Under the pieces are notes generated by a model, which saw only the letters and a list, made by a program, of their open reading frames with translations, was not told the DNA's origin and ran no database searches. Source: Actinoallomurus sp050942425 (GTDB lineage: Bacteria > Actinomycetota > Actinomycetes > Streptosporangiales > Streptosporangiaceae). Taken from it: a DNA stretch of 64,000 bases. Positions within the stretch are counted from its first letter, which is position 1, and the number at the start of each line of letters is the position of its first letter. Positions 1-9,889 of this stretch are shown in pieces. Location of the stretch: contig NZ_CP192063.1 of the NCBI RefSeq assembly GCF_050942425.1, positions 434,001-498,000 of the forward strand. The letters run 5' to 3'. Made by a program: the position numbers and the translations under genes.

Positions 1-2
1 AC

Positions 3-49
3 GTCGCCGAGGACGCCCGCGGCAAGCACCTGCTCGAAGAGGCCCGCCG

Positions 50-53
<4 letters not shown>
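3..53 (+). CDS. purF: C-terminal end of the gene upstream of purM, probably amidophosphoribosyltransferase
   Basis: The window opens inside an ORF whose last 16 codons read VAEDARGKHLLEEARR before TGA at 51-53. The stop overlaps the GTG start of purM (GTGA). Actinomycetes usually carry purF directly before purM, so this is most likely PurF, the first committed step of purine synthesis. The visible piece is too short to confirm this by motif; the call rests on position. Confidence 0.55.
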
Positions 54-1093
<1,040 letters not shown>

Positions 1094-1157
1094 CCGGATC
1101 CGGCCGGTATTCGGGGCATCCGCGAACTCGCCCGCCGGCCGGGTCATCTATCCGGAT

Positions 1158-2630
1158 ATGAGGCGGTTCTGGATTGCCGTGTGGCGCTGCCGGGCGCCGC
1201 TGTCCGTCCTGTGCGCGCTCGGCGGGTACGCGCTGTTCCTGCCCGCCGCATGGTCGTACACCGAGGCGGGCCGGTACTGGACTGACCCGGCGCGTGCCCC
1301 GCAGGTGCCCGTGGGACTGGTCCTCGGCGCGGGGGTCATCGACGGCAAGCCGACCCCGATGCTGCTCGAGCGCCTCAAGCTGGGCGCGGAGCTGTATCGG
1401 AGGGGCAAGGTCAAGGTGCTGCTCGTCACCGGGGACAACAGCCGGAAGGACTACGACGAGCCGTCGGCCATGCGCGACGTCCTGGTCGCCGAGGGCGTGC
1501 CGCAGACGCGGATCGTCCTGGACTACGCGGGCTTCGACACCTGGGACTCGTGCGCCCGCGCGAAGCGGATCTTCGGCGTCGACCGGGCCATCGTCGTCAC
1601 CCAGAACTTCCACCTGCCGCGGGCCATGGCCCTGTGCCGCGCGGCCGGCATCGAGACGTGGGGCGTCGGCGACGACAGCACCCGGTACGCGGCCCCGGCG
1701 ACCGAGGCCCTCTACATGCGGGAGATTCCGGCCGCGCTCAAGGCGACGTACACGCTGGCGGTGCGCCCGCGGCCGTACTTCCTCGGCCCGCGAGAGCTCG
1801 GGATCCGCCGCGCCCTCGAGGCGGCCGGCAACTGGGCCCTCCGGCTGTTCGCGCTCGCCGAGAGCCGAGCCGATTCGCGGCCGCATTCGAGGCCGCCGGG
1901 CGGGGCCACGTTCGCTCCGGAGACCGGTCAGGGGCGCGGCGACGCCGGCGGGCCCCCGACCGGTGGTACGGGTCAGCCGGTCAGGGCCGGCTCCTTCATG
2001 CGTACGGAGGACTTCTCGTCCCGGCCGTCGTGCTGCGCCGCCCATGCCTGCAGTGCCGTACGGCAGGCGTGGTCGAGATGGCGCAGGCCGGACAGGTCGA
2101 GCTCGACCGCCCGTCCGTGCGGGATCGCCTCCAGCGTGTCGAGCACCTTCGGCAGGCGGAGGAACGTCGCGTTCCCGCTGAGCCGGATCACGATCCGGTC
2201 CGCCTCCTCGTCGACGTCGACATGGATCTCGGACACGTCCCACGCGGTCTTCACGACGGCCAGCAGGAGGCCGATGAGGACGCCCTCGAACAGGTTGGTG
2301 ACGACGATCGCCAGCGCGGTCCCGGTCAGGACGACCGCCTCACCGCGCTCGGTCCGCCAGAGCCGGCCGACCTCCCGCAGCGACAGTAGCTTCCAGCCCG
2401 CGTGCACGAGGATGGCGGCCAGGGCGGTCACGGGGATGTACCCGAGCGCCACCGGAAAGGCGGCGGTGAAGGCCAGGAGCCATACTCCGTGCAGGATCCG
2501 CGACGCCTTCGTCCGGGCGCCGGCCTGCACGTTCGCGGCGCTCCGCACGATGACGGCGGTCATCGGCAGGGCCCCGAGCAGGCCACAGATGGTGTTGCCG
2601 ACGCCCTGCGCCATGAGCTCCCGGTCGTAG
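1158..2630 (+). CDS. SanA/YdcF-like DUF218 membrane-anchored protein with a long antisense extension
   Basis: Residues 1-215 look like a normal DUF218 protein of the SanA type: an N-terminal membrane segment (about 10-32), then GLVLGAGVIDGKPTPMLLERL, LLVTGDNS, DEPSAMRDVLV and TQNFHLPRAM. SanA-like proteins are associated with envelope barrier function; their activity is not established. Homologues are usually 210-240 residues. Here no stop follows. The frame stays open into the 3' half of the sulP gene on the other strand and ends only at 2630, giving 490 codons. All three forward frames are open to at least 2181, so one frameshift would not give a normal end. I trust the first ~230 codons; the tail may or may not be translated. 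Confidence 0.7.
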   Translation: MRRFWIAVWRCRAPLSVLCALGGYALFLPAAWSYTEAGRYWTDPARAPQVPVGLVLGAGVIDGKPTPMLLERLKLGAELYRRGKVKVLLVTGDNSRKDYDEPSAMRDVLVAEGVPQTRIVLDYAGFDTWDSCARAKRIFGVDRAIVVTQNFHLPRAMALCRAAGIETWGVGDDSTRYAAPATEALYMREIPAALKATYTLAVRPRPYFLGPRELGIRRALEAAGNWALRLFALAESRADSRPHSRPPGGATFAPETGQGRGDAGGPPTGGTGQPVRAGSFMRTEDFSSRPSCCAAHACSAVRQAWSRWRRPDRSSSTARPCGIASSVSSTFGRRRNVAFPLSRITIRSASSSTSTWISDTSHAVFTTASRRPMRTPSNRLVTTIASAVPVRTTASPRSVRQSRPTSRSDSSFQPACTRMAARAVTGMYPSATGKAAVKARSHTPCRIRDAFVRAPACTFAALRTMTAVIGRAPSRPQMVLPTPCAMSSRS

Positions 2631-3451
2631 TCGGTCCGGGGACCGTGGTGCATCCGATCGACGGCCGCCGCGCTGAACAGGCTCTCCGCCGAGGCGATCA
2701 GCGCGAACGCCACCACGGTGCCGATGACGCCGACCGACGCCAGCCCGCCGAGCTCGGACAGGCCCGGCGGCTGGATCGAGCCGAGGAGGCCCTTGACCTC
2801 GATGCGCTTGACCGGCAGGTCGAACGCGATCGTGGCCAGCGTCGCCAGCGCGACCGCCACGAGAGCGCCCGGGACCACCTGCAGGCGCTTCGGCACGCGC
2901 TTCCAGCCGACGAGCACGACGATCGTCCCGATCCCGATCGCGCCGGCGGCGAGGGCGGCCGGTTCGGTGGCCGACTCGGTGAGCAGGCCGGGCAGCCCGG
3001 CGACGTTGGCCATCGCGGCACCGGGCGACTTGTTGTCGAACAGGCTGTGCACCTGCCCGGTGACGAGGACGAGGCCGATGCCGGCGAGCATGCCGTGCAC
3101 GACCGAGATGGAGATCGCGCGGAACCAGCGGCCGAGCCGTAGCAGCCCCATTCCGAGTTGGATCAGGCCGGCGGCGATGACGATCGCCCCGAGGGTCCGC
3201 AGGCCGTACTCCTGCACGGCCTCGTACACGAGAACGGTGAGGCCGGCGGCGGGGCCGCTGACCTGGAGGCTGCTGCCCGGCAGGGCGCCGGCGATCAGGC
3301 CGCCGACGATGCCGGTGATCAGGCCGAGCTCGGCCGGGACACCGGAGGCGACGGCGACGCCGATGCACAGCGGCAGTGCGACGAGGAAGACGACGATCGA
3401 CGAGAGGAAGTCCTGTCGCATGGCCTCAGGCCGGGAGAAGGGCAGTCCCAT
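1973..3451 (-). CDS. SulP-family anion (bicarbonate or sulfate) transporter with C-terminal STAS domain
   Basis: Integral membrane transporter of about 492 residues. It starts near the N-terminus with FLSSIVVFLVALPLCIGVAVASG, the typical SulP TM1, followed by about ten further hydrophobic segments, QVSGPAAG, and a STAS-like C-terminal region from about residue 400 (VIRLSGNATFLRLP and VELDLSGLRHLD). A GTG two codons upstream (3457) is possible. The ATG at 3451 is preferred because ACGAGG lies five bases before it and overlaps that GTG. It lies 27 bases behind a beta-carbonic anhydrase, and this pairing favours bicarbonate/CO2 exchange over sulfate. Substrate is inferred from context only. Its 3' part is covered antisense by the SanA-like ORF. 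Confidence 0.88.
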   Translation of the reverse strand: MGLPFSRPEAMRQDFLSSIVVFLVALPLCIGVAVASGVPAELGLITGIVGGLIAGALPGSSLQVSGPAAGLTVLVYEAVQEYGLRTLGAIVIAAGLIQLGMGLLRLGRWFRAISISVVHGMLAGIGLVLVTGQVHSLFDNKSPGAAMANVAGLPGLLTESATEPAALAAGAIGIGTIVVLVGWKRVPKRLQVVPGALVAVALATLATIAFDLPVKRIEVKGLLGSIQPPGLSELGGLASVGVIGTVVAFALIASAESLFSAAAVDRMHHGPRTDYDRELMAQGVGNTICGLLGALPMTAVIVRSAANVQAGARTKASRILHGVWLLAFTAAFPVALGYIPVTALAAILVHAGWKLLSLREVGRLWRTERGEAVVLTGTALAIVVTNLFEGVLIGLLLAVVKTAWDVSEIHVDVDEEADRIVIRLSGNATFLRLPKVLDTLEAIPHGRAVELDLSGLRHLDHACRTALQAWAAQHDGRDEKSSVRMKEPALTG

Positions 3452-3478
3452 GGGCACCTCGTTTCAGGGTCGGGGGGA

Positions 3479-4084
3479 TCAGAGCGGCGGGAAGGTGCCG
3501 GTCTGCGGGCGGTGGGCGCTGACCACGCCGGTGTCGATGGCGTAGAACCAGGCGTGCAGCGCGAGCCGCCCCTCGTCCACCCGGGCGGTGACGCTCGGGT
3601 GGGTGCGGAGCCGGTCCAGCTGGGTCAGGACGTGCCGCTGTACGGCGGAGGTGATGGACGCGCCGTCGGCCTCGGTCATCGCGTCCCGGACCGGGTCGTG
3701 CGGCTCGGTGTCGGCGAGCCAGCGCTGGACGGAGGGGATGGCGGTCAGGTCGCCGGCGCTCAGGAGCGCGCCCACGGCCCCGCAGTGGGAGTGCCCGCAG
3801 ACGATGATGTTGGCCACCTCGAGGACCTCGACGGCGTACTCGATGGTGGCGGCCTCGGCGGTCACCCGCTCGGGGTGGTGGACGGGAACGATGTTCCCGG
3901 CGGTGCGGAGTTCGAAGAGCTCGCCCGGGCCGGAGCCGGTGATCAGTGTGGGCACCACGCGCGAGTCGGAGCAGGTGATGAACAGCGCCTCAGGGCGTTG
4001 GCCCTCGGCGAGGCGACCGAGATCCGTACGCCGGTCGGCCGCTCGCTTCGGGAACAGGCGGGCATTGTCGATCAGCGACTGCAT
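3479..4084 (-). CDS. Beta-class carbonic anhydrase (copy 1)
   Basis: Zinc enzyme interconverting CO2 and bicarbonate, 201 residues from the chosen ATG. Zinc and catalytic residues are in place: C38-x-D40-x-R42 in FITCSDSRVV, and H98 with C101 in CGHSHCGAV. The frame is open upstream to 4186, but MQSLIDNARLFP is the natural start. It is preceded by GAAAGG eight bases away, and the second carbonic anhydrase in this window starts with the same MQSLID-AR. It precedes sulP by 27 bases in the same direction and follows a small membrane protein gene by 187 bases. Probable role: pH or bicarbonate supply together with SulP. Confidence 0.94.
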   Translation of the reverse strand: MQSLIDNARLFPKRAADRRTDLGRLAEGQRPEALFITCSDSRVVPTLITGSGPGELFELRTAGNIVPVHHPERVTAEAATIEYAVEVLEVANIIVCGHSHCGAVGALLSAGDLTAIPSVQRWLADTEPHDPVRDAMTEADGASITSAVQRHVLTQLDRLRTHPSVTARVDEGRLALHAWFYAIDTGVVSAHRPQTGTFPPL

Positions 4085-4271
4085 GGGCACAGCCTTTCTT
4101 CGGGTCGTCGGAACCGATGTCAGGGAAGGTTCGAAGAGCACCTGGCGCGCGAGGCACGGCGCTGGGCCATCGCGGGCAGGCGTCAACCAGGCGGCGCGAG
4201 AGTCACGCCGTCTGCGGAGAAATCAGCGGAGAAAAGGGAAACGTCGGGCGGTCAGCCGCGCTGGACGTGGA

Positions 4272-4643
4272 TCAGCAGCGGAATACCTGCAGCGACTCGG
4301 GGGAGGACGCGGACGGTTGACGCTCCGCGTGGCCGTCCCTGATCGGACCGGCGAATCCGGATGCCAGGTCGGCGGCGAGGCCGACCTGTCCGATCGGTGC
4401 GGCGGCGCGGTCGTCCTGAGAGGTGGGCGGGAGCCCCGGCACCCGCCGGCGGGTGAGCGTCAGGTGCTCGATCGCCGAATCGGGGGTGTCGAGCTCCTCG
4501 CCCGCCCGGTGGTCGCGCTCTGCGGCGGCGGTGGTCGCCGCCATCGGGGTATGGGAGTGGTCGGTCAGCAGGTCGGGGCCGCCGAGGAACGCCAGGGCGA
4601 TCAGCAGCACCGCTGCGATCCAACCTGCGCGCGCCCTGAACAC
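4272..4643 (-). CDS. Small membrane protein with C-terminal LQVFRC tail (paralogue 1)
   Basis: A 123-residue protein of unknown function. It has one N-terminal hydrophobic helix (about residues 8-22, AAVLLIALAFLGG), a His-containing stretch just after it (DHSHTP), a polar low-complexity middle and the C-terminus SLQVFRC. The GTG start at 4643 follows GGGGGG five bases upstream; the frame is open further up, but those residues look non-coding. A second protein with the same layout and LQVFRC end lies at 29408-29848, again directly upstream of a beta-carbonic anhydrase. From memory this resembles DUF6153-type actinobacterial small membrane proteins, which end in LQ-LLRI; that link is unverified. 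Not a leader of known type. Confidence 0.6.
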   Translation of the reverse strand: MFRARAGWIAAVLLIALAFLGGPDLLTDHSHTPMAATTAAAERDHRAGEELDTPDSAIEHLTLTRRRVPGLPPTSQDDRAAAPIGQVGLAADLASGFAGPIRDGHAERQPSASSPESLQVFRC

Positions 4644-4686
4644 GACGTCCCCCCGACTCGAGTTCTGACTGAATTCGACCGGGGTC

Positions 4687-4692
4687 AGCCTA
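4687..4692 (-). promoter_or_regulatory. Possible -10 element for the small membrane protein / carbonic anhydrase / sulP unit
   Basis: On the minus strand TAGGCT lies about 45 bases upstream of the GTG at 4643, a spacing suited to a short leader. No convincing -35 hexamer is seen at 16-18 bases, so this is only a candidate. Confidence 0.25.
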
Positions 4693-4884
4693 ACCCGGAA
4701 CCCTGCGTGATGGGGAGGCCGCATTTCGTGGTCGGTTGCGCGCTGGCCAGCGGTTTTTAGGGAGGTTTCCGGATGAACCGTGATAATCACCACTGCTCGG
4801 CCAGGGTGATTTAACCGGGGAGTTACACGCGGTCAGAGACTCGTAACGATCTGGACGGCCCCCGTAGGCCCCACATGGAGCCGC

Positions 4885-4916
4885 GCGGGCCGCGGGAGCG
4901 ATGTCCCGCGGCCCGC
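4885..4916 (-). terminator. Strong hairpin after the S53 peptidase gene
   Basis: Perfect 12-bp stem GCGGGCCGCGGG / CCCGCGGCCCGC with an 8-base loop, 27 bases past the stop of the S53 gene. No T-run follows, as is usual for actinomycete terminators. Confidence 0.75.
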
Positions 4917-4942
4917 ACGAGCCGTCGACTACGTCGACTACG

Positions 4943-7900
4943 TCAACTACAGGTGTGGTCCGGCTTGAGCGCGAAGTCGGCCGTGGTCGACGCGAGCTTC
5001 ACGATCTTGACGGATCTGGTCTGTGGCGCCCAGCCGTCCTTGGCCGCGATCAGGGTGAGCGGGTTGTTGCGGACGTCGAGCCACAGCACGTACTGACCGT
5101 TCTTATCGGTCTTGAGCGTGTAGCTCGCCGTCCAGCTGTCGATCTGTACCGTCGCCCCGGCCAGCGGCGCCGCCGCGCCGGTGCATCCGGCGCCCGTCAC
5201 CGTCCCGGTGATCTTCCCCCAGGTCGACGGCGGCTTCACCGCGAGCGTGACCGGCACGGGCGCCACGCCGTACGGCGTCTTGGCGTCCACCGTCAGCTGC
5301 GCGGTGAACGTCCCCGGCTGGGTGATCGCGGCGACGTTCGCGTCGAACTTCACCGTGACCTTGGCGCTCTTGCCCGGCTGGATCGTCACCTCGGTGGTGT
5401 CCTCCGACAGCCACGGGACGTCGGCCCCCGCCGCGGTGCACTGGTCGTATCCGGGCAGGGTCTCGCCGCTCTTCACGGCGTTGAACTGGCCGAGGGAACC
5501 TCCGATCTTGTACAGGCCGCAGGCGGCGCCGCCGCGGTAGAGGGTGTTGTTGGAATTGGGCAGGGCCGTCCACGAGTCGGAGTCCGGGTGGTAGGCGAAG
5601 CCCTGGTTGGTGAGGGTGCTGGTGCCGTTGGTCACGCCGCCGGACACCAGCAGCTGGCCGCCGGACGCCGCGTAGCCCATCGCCCACAGGTCGATCGGCA
5701 GGTCGGCGATGGACGACCAGGTCCCGCTCGACGGGTCGAAGACGTACGCGTGCTTGCTGCTGACGCTGGACGACGAGCCGCCCGCGCAGTACAGCTTGCC
5801 GCCGAGCCCGCCGCAGGCGAGCCAGGCGGTCTTCTCCGGGTAGGCCGCCGCCGAGCTCCAGGAGTTCGCCGTCGGATCGTAGACCTGCACGTTGTCGGCG
5901 CCGCAGGTGTCCAGGCAGCCGCCCACGACGTAGACCTTGCCGCCGACGACGCCCACACCGGCACCCGCGTACGGCTTGGGGTTGTCGGCGCCGGCCGACC
6001 AGGCGCCGGTCGCCGGGTCGTAGATCTCGGTCTTGGCGACCGCCGCGCCGGTGGAGCTCCAGCCGCCGAAGACGTACAGCTTGCCGCCGACCGTCGCCGC
6101 GCCCGGGGCCTCCCGCGCGGTGCCCAGATCGGCGATCGGCGACCACGCCTGCCCGGTCGGGTCGTAGACGTACGCCTTGTTGAGAACGGACGAGGAGTCG
6201 ACGCCGGCGATCGAGTAGATCTTGCCGCCGACGTTCACGACGGCGTTGTCCATGATCGTCGACGGGTAGTCGGCGATGCTCGTCCACGGCGGTGCGTACG
6301 GCGACGCGGCGGCCTTGGCCGCGGCCTTGGTCCGCGCCTTCGCGGCCTTGTCGGGCCGGAAGCGGCCCTGCGCGTAGTCTCCCTTCACGTTCTGCAGGGG
6401 GGCGCCCTGCGCCGCGGGGTGGTAGTCGCCCGGCTGCTCACCGATCTTGGCGGTCACCGGTGCGGAGCCGGTGTTCTTCAGGGTCAGGGTCGCGCTGCCC
6501 TGGCCCTGCCACGCGACCGTCTTCGTCAGCGCGGTCGGCGTGACCGCGAGCCGGGGAGCGGCCAGCGAGAAGTCCGCTGCCGTCGCCCAGCCGGCCGCCA
6601 CGTTCGCGGTGACGTCCTTGGTGGAGAAGCCGCTCGCCGACGCCGTGAACCTATGACCGCCGGTGACCGAGGAGAACAGCCAGTAGAAGCCGTCGCCGAG
6701 GTTCGGGTCGTCCGGCGTCGCGGCCGAGGTCGCGCTCTCCGCCGGCCGGTCCGCCGACGTCACCTTGGCGCCGTTCACACCCGCCCCGGTGTTCTGGTCG
6801 AGGACCTGGCCGACGACGAGACCGCCGGAGGCCGGGTCGCACGTCCGCTCGCCCAGGAAGACGTCGTCGACCTGCCACCAGTAGCCGAACTTCCCGGTGA
6901 AGTGGAACCGCACCTGGACCGCGCTCTTGCCGGCCGCCGCCGACAGGTCGACGGTCTCCGTACGGGGCCCGCGCACGCTCGTCGTGTGGTGCGACGCCGT
7001 CGTCCATGTCTGGCCGCCGTCGACGCTCAGGTCCACGTCGCCGACCTGGCCGGAGTAGCCGTAGTAGTCGCTGCGGAACGACACGATCGGATGCGTCTTC
7101 CCGGTGAAGTCGGTCACCGGGCTGATCAGCGAGGTGTCCTGGCTGTTGCCCGCGCCGTACTTGTCGCTGTCGACGATCGCGAACCCGCCGGAGCCGCCGG
7201 TCTTGTTGCCGCGACCGCCCGGGTCGTTGAACACCCAGGTCTGGCCCTTGCCGGCCTTGTCGTCGACCGTCCACCCCGTCGGGGCGGCCGTCCCGTCGAA
7301 GCCCTCGGTCGTGCCCGCGTAGTGGTAGCCGTACCCGGGCGCGCTGCAGGTCGTCTGGTCCACCACCGTGGTGACGTCGTGCGTCGCGTCGGCGGACCCG
7401 ACCTTCACGTCCTGGGTGTCCGAGGTGTACCCGGGGTACAGCGGGTCGACCTGGAGCGAGTAGGTGTCGTCGGCGGGCAGGCTGAGCGCGTACCGGCCCG
7501 TCTTCGGATCGGTGTAGGCGACAGCGGTCGGCTCGTCCTTGACACGGACGGTCGCGTAGACGGGCCAGCCGTGGCCGGACCCGTCCCGGACGAGACCGGT
7601 CACGTTGACGCGCGTCTTCGCGGCCAGTGCGAGGTTCTCGGTCACCGTCTGACCGTCGTCGACCTGGACGCCGCTCACGGTCTTCGAGGAGTACCCGAAC
7701 TTGCTCGCGGTCACGTCGTACGTCCCGGGCGGCACGCTGAGGGTGTAGTTGCCCTGGCCGTCCGTCGTGGTGGTCGCGTCGCCCGCCTTGACCTTCGCGG
7801 CGGCCAGCGGGGTCGTCCCGTCGGTCACCGTGCCGCTGACGATGCCGTGCGGCCCGGACTTGAACGCCCCGACGCCCTTCGGCGTGCCGAGCCCGGTCGG

Positions 7901-9136
7901 CCCGTCGTACCCGCTGCCGGCCGTGCACAGGTAGGCGGGGCTGCAGCTGCCGTTGGAACCGCTCGTGACGTCGTTGAGGTCGCCCGGATGCGCGTACGGC
8001 AGGGCGTTCGGCGAGGAGCCCGTCGCCGGCGCGCCGGCCAGCGCGTAGACCGACGCGATGATCGGCGCGGACACGCTCGTGCCGCCGTAGACGTGCCAGC
8101 CGCCGTTGTAGACGGCGACGCCGGTGTTCGGGTCGGCCACCGCGGACACGTCGGCGATCGAACGCTTGGCGCAGCCGGTGTCCTGCTGGAACGACGGCTT
8201 GGCCTCGTACGCCGAGCAGCCGCTGCCCGCCCCGCTCCACGTCGTCTCGCTCCAGCCGCGCGAGGAGGAGTCCTTGACGAGGGACGTGCCGCCGACGGAG
8301 GTCACGTACGGCGAGGCCGCCGGATAGCTCGTGCCGTACCCGTCGTCGCCGCTGCTGGCCGTGACGACCACACCGGGGTGCTTGAAGTAGGCGTCGTCGG
8401 CCTGGCCCTCGTCGGAGCCCTCACCGCCGCCGTAGCTGTTGGAGACGAACTTGGCGCCCTGGGTGACCGCCTGGTTCACCGCCGTGCCGAGGTTGTCCAT
8501 GCTGTTGTCGTCGGCCTCGACCAGCAGGATCTTGCAGCTCGGGCAGATGGCGCTGACCATGTCGATGTCGAGCGCGATCTCCCCGGACCATCCGGCGTCC
8601 GGCGCGGGGTAGCTGGTGCCGCCGCGCTGGTCGATCTTCTTGAAGCAGCCGTTGGCCGTCGTGCACGCCGGCAGCCCGTACTGCTGCCGGTAGACGGTCA
8701 GGTCGGCCTCGGCGTTCGGGTTGTCGAACGCGTCGACGATCGCGACCGTCTGGCCCGCCCCGGTCGCGGGCAGGTCGTACGCGCCGACCAGATCGGCGGG
8801 CGCCCATCCGGCCGGCGTGCTCTTCGGCTGCACGCCCTTCGGTCCGACCACGTCGTCGCGGACGAACGACTGGCACGCCATCTCGTCCGCCCGGGACGGC
8901 TTGGCGCAGACCCGGCTCGTCGGGTGCAGTCCCGGGGACGTCGGACTCGTCGCCTTCGTGTGTGGTACGGGGCGCTTGGCCGGGATGCCGGAGGCGGACG
9001 CCGCCGGGACCGTGACGGCCGTCAGAACGGCCACCATGAGCGCCACGATCAGGGCGCCCACGCGCCCGCCCGGGGGATTTACCGCGGGTGGATGGGGCAG
9101 GCGGCGAGACCGCCGCCGGCTGGGGGGTTGGGGCAT
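4943..9136 (-). CDS. Secreted S53 (sedolisin-like) serine peptidase with Kelch repeats
   Basis: A 1397-residue exported protein. Residues 1-49 form an Arg-rich signal peptide ending ASASG. The peptidase domain spans about 100-430: E186 and D190 in SGEIALDIDM, the oxyanion Asp in SSGDDG (261-266) and the nucleophile S354 in GGTSVSAP fit the sedolisin Glu-Asp-Ser set. The usual ~200-residue S53 propeptide is missing or very short. Carboxypeptidase-regulatory-like beta domains follow (430-590), then a jellyroll-like region (600-765), another regulatory domain (775-860), about five Kelch-type repeats (955-1210: GGKIYSIAG, GGKLYVFGG, GGKVYVVGG, GGKLYCAGG), an Ig-like piece and a last regulatory domain (1305-1392). 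AGGAGAG precedes the ATG by six bases. A secreted protease with binding modules is likely; substrate unknown. Confidence 0.88.
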   Translation of the reverse strand: MPQPPSRRRSRRLPHPPAVNPPGGRVGALIVALMVAVLTAVTVPAASASGIPAKRPVPHTKATSPTSPGLHPTSRVCAKPSRADEMACQSFVRDDVVGPKGVQPKSTPAGWAPADLVGAYDLPATGAGQTVAIVDAFDNPNAEADLTVYRQQYGLPACTTANGCFKKIDQRGGTSYPAPDAGWSGEIALDIDMVSAICPSCKILLVEADDNSMDNLGTAVNQAVTQGAKFVSNSYGGGEGSDEGQADDAYFKHPGVVVTASSGDDGYGTSYPAASPYVTSVGGTSLVKDSSSRGWSETTWSGAGSGCSAYEAKPSFQQDTGCAKRSIADVSAVADPNTGVAVYNGGWHVYGGTSVSAPIIASVYALAGAPATGSSPNALPYAHPGDLNDVTSGSNGSCSPAYLCTAGSGYDGPTGLGTPKGVGAFKSGPHGIVSGTVTDGTTPLAAAKVKAGDATTTTDGQGNYTLSVPPGTYDVTASKFGYSSKTVSGVQVDDGQTVTENLALAAKTRVNVTGLVRDGSGHGWPVYATVRVKDEPTAVAYTDPKTGRYALSLPADDTYSLQVDPLYPGYTSDTQDVKVGSADATHDVTTVVDQTTCSAPGYGYHYAGTTEGFDGTAAPTGWTVDDKAGKGQTWVFNDPGGRGNKTGGSGGFAIVDSDKYGAGNSQDTSLISPVTDFTGKTHPIVSFRSDYYGYSGQVGDVDLSVDGGQTWTTASHHTTSVRGPRTETVDLSAAAGKSAVQVRFHFTGKFGYWWQVDDVFLGERTCDPASGGLVVGQVLDQNTGAGVNGAKVTSADRPAESATSAATPDDPNLGDGFYWLFSSVTGGHRFTASASGFSTKDVTANVAAGWATAADFSLAAPRLAVTPTALTKTVAWQGQGSATLTLKNTGSAPVTAKIGEQPGDYHPAAQGAPLQNVKGDYAQGRFRPDKAAKARTKAAAKAAASPYAPPWTSIADYPSTIMDNAVVNVGGKIYSIAGVDSSSVLNKAYVYDPTGQAWSPIADLGTAREAPGAATVGGKLYVFGGWSSTGAAVAKTEIYDPATGAWSAGADNPKPYAGAGVGVVGGKVYVVGGCLDTCGADNVQVYDPTANSWSSAAAYPEKTAWLACGGLGGKLYCAGGSSSSVSSKHAYVFDPSSGTWSSIADLPIDLWAMGYAASGGQLLVSGGVTNGTSTLTNQGFAYHPDSDSWTALPNSNNTLYRGGAACGLYKIGGSLGQFNAVKSGETLPGYDQCTAAGADVPWLSEDTTEVTIQPGKSAKVTVKFDANVAAITQPGTFTAQLTVDAKTPYGVAPVPVTLAVKPPSTWGKITGTVTGAGCTGAAAPLAGATVQIDSWTASYTLKTDKNGQYVLWLDVRNNPLTLIAAKDGWAPQTRSVKIVKLASTTADFALKPDHTCS

Positions 9137-9217
9137 GTACGTCTCTCCTGGCGGGGTGGGACTCGACCCAGATCGCGGGTCTCGTACCCGCCGATCGTCG
9201 CCCAGGAGCCGACAAAG

Positions 9218-9245
9218 ATCATGTCCGCAGTTGGCCGGAAGTCAA
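9218..9245 (-). promoter_or_regulatory. Probable promoter of the S53 peptidase gene
   Basis: Minus strand: -35 TTGACT (9240-9245), 16-base spacer, -10-like CATGAT (9218-9223), predicting a start near 9211 and a 75-base leader to the ATG at 9136. The -35 is good; the -10 is imperfect. Confidence 0.45.
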
Positions 9246-9532
9246 GGTCACTGTCAGCTTGAAAACTCCTGAAAAAACGCTCAAAACGGAGAGAAGTTAC
9301 CAAGCGTGAGTTTTTTCGCCATTCGGCACATTCCTGTGGACCGTGCCAGTGGCGACCCCTACAAACGGCGGCCCGCAAACTTGGCCGCGTAGCGAACCGG
9401 TCACGGCGAGCATCCAATGCCTCGGCACGGCATCGTATGCCGTCCTGGATTCAGGACATGCGGAATCGCTGCGGGACGGCGCGGGAGGAGAGCCCGCGAC
9501 CTACGCCACTACGCCGGAGTCGGCGGGCACGT

Positions 9533-9573
9533 GCGAAAAGCGTCCCCGCCGTACTGGCGGGGACGCTTTTCGC
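9533..9573. terminator. Long perfect hairpin between DUF3073 and the S53 gene
   Basis: An 18-bp perfect stem with a five-base GTACT loop, carrying A4 on one side and T4 on the other. It lies 89 bases past the stop of the DUF3073 gene and probably ends its transcript. Apart from this and the S53 promoter, the 525-base gap 9137-9661 shows no further gene. Confidence 0.85.
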
Positions 9574-9661
9574 GCGTACCTCCCGGCATACCCCTCAGGC
9601 CTCGGTCGGCCGGGCGACCGGGTGTCTCAGACTTTAAGACGGCACAACGCTGAGACGGCAC

Positions 9662-9889
9662 TCAGCTCTTACCCGTGCCGTCCTTCTCGTCGTAGTCCTC
9701 GGCGTAGTCCGCATAGCGCGACGCGAGGTCTTCGTACGACGAGTCGTCGTCGTAGGGGTCATGGTCATCCTGCGAGTTCTGGTTGACGCCCAGCTCACCG
9801 CGCAGGCGATCCAGGTCCGTTCCGCCGCTGTTGTATTTCAGCCGGCGAGCAACCTTGACCTGCTTGGCCTTGGCTCGGCCGCGCCCCAT
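9662..9889 (-). CDS. DUF3073 family small acidic protein
   Basis: A 75-residue protein with the family's invariant start MGRGRAKAKQ-KVAR-LKY, followed by a strongly acidic C-terminal half rich in D, E, Y and S. The family is restricted to actinobacteria and has no known function. Its place between purM and valine dehydrogenase matches the order in Streptomyces. Probably cytosolic; a basic N-terminus joined to an acidic tail suggests nucleic-acid or protein binding, but that is inference. Confidence 0.92.
   Translation of the reverse strand: MGRGRAKAKQVKVARRLKYNSGGTDLDRLRGELGVNQNSQDDHDPYDDDSSYEDLASRYADYAEDYDEKDGTGKS

Noticed and set aside
4901..9262. 1453-codon ORF on the plus strand
   Set aside because: Exactly antisense to the S53 peptidase gene, whose motifs, signal peptide and ribosome site are convincing. 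The plus-frame product is Arg/Gly/Val-rich nonsense typical of GC-rich antisense frames.
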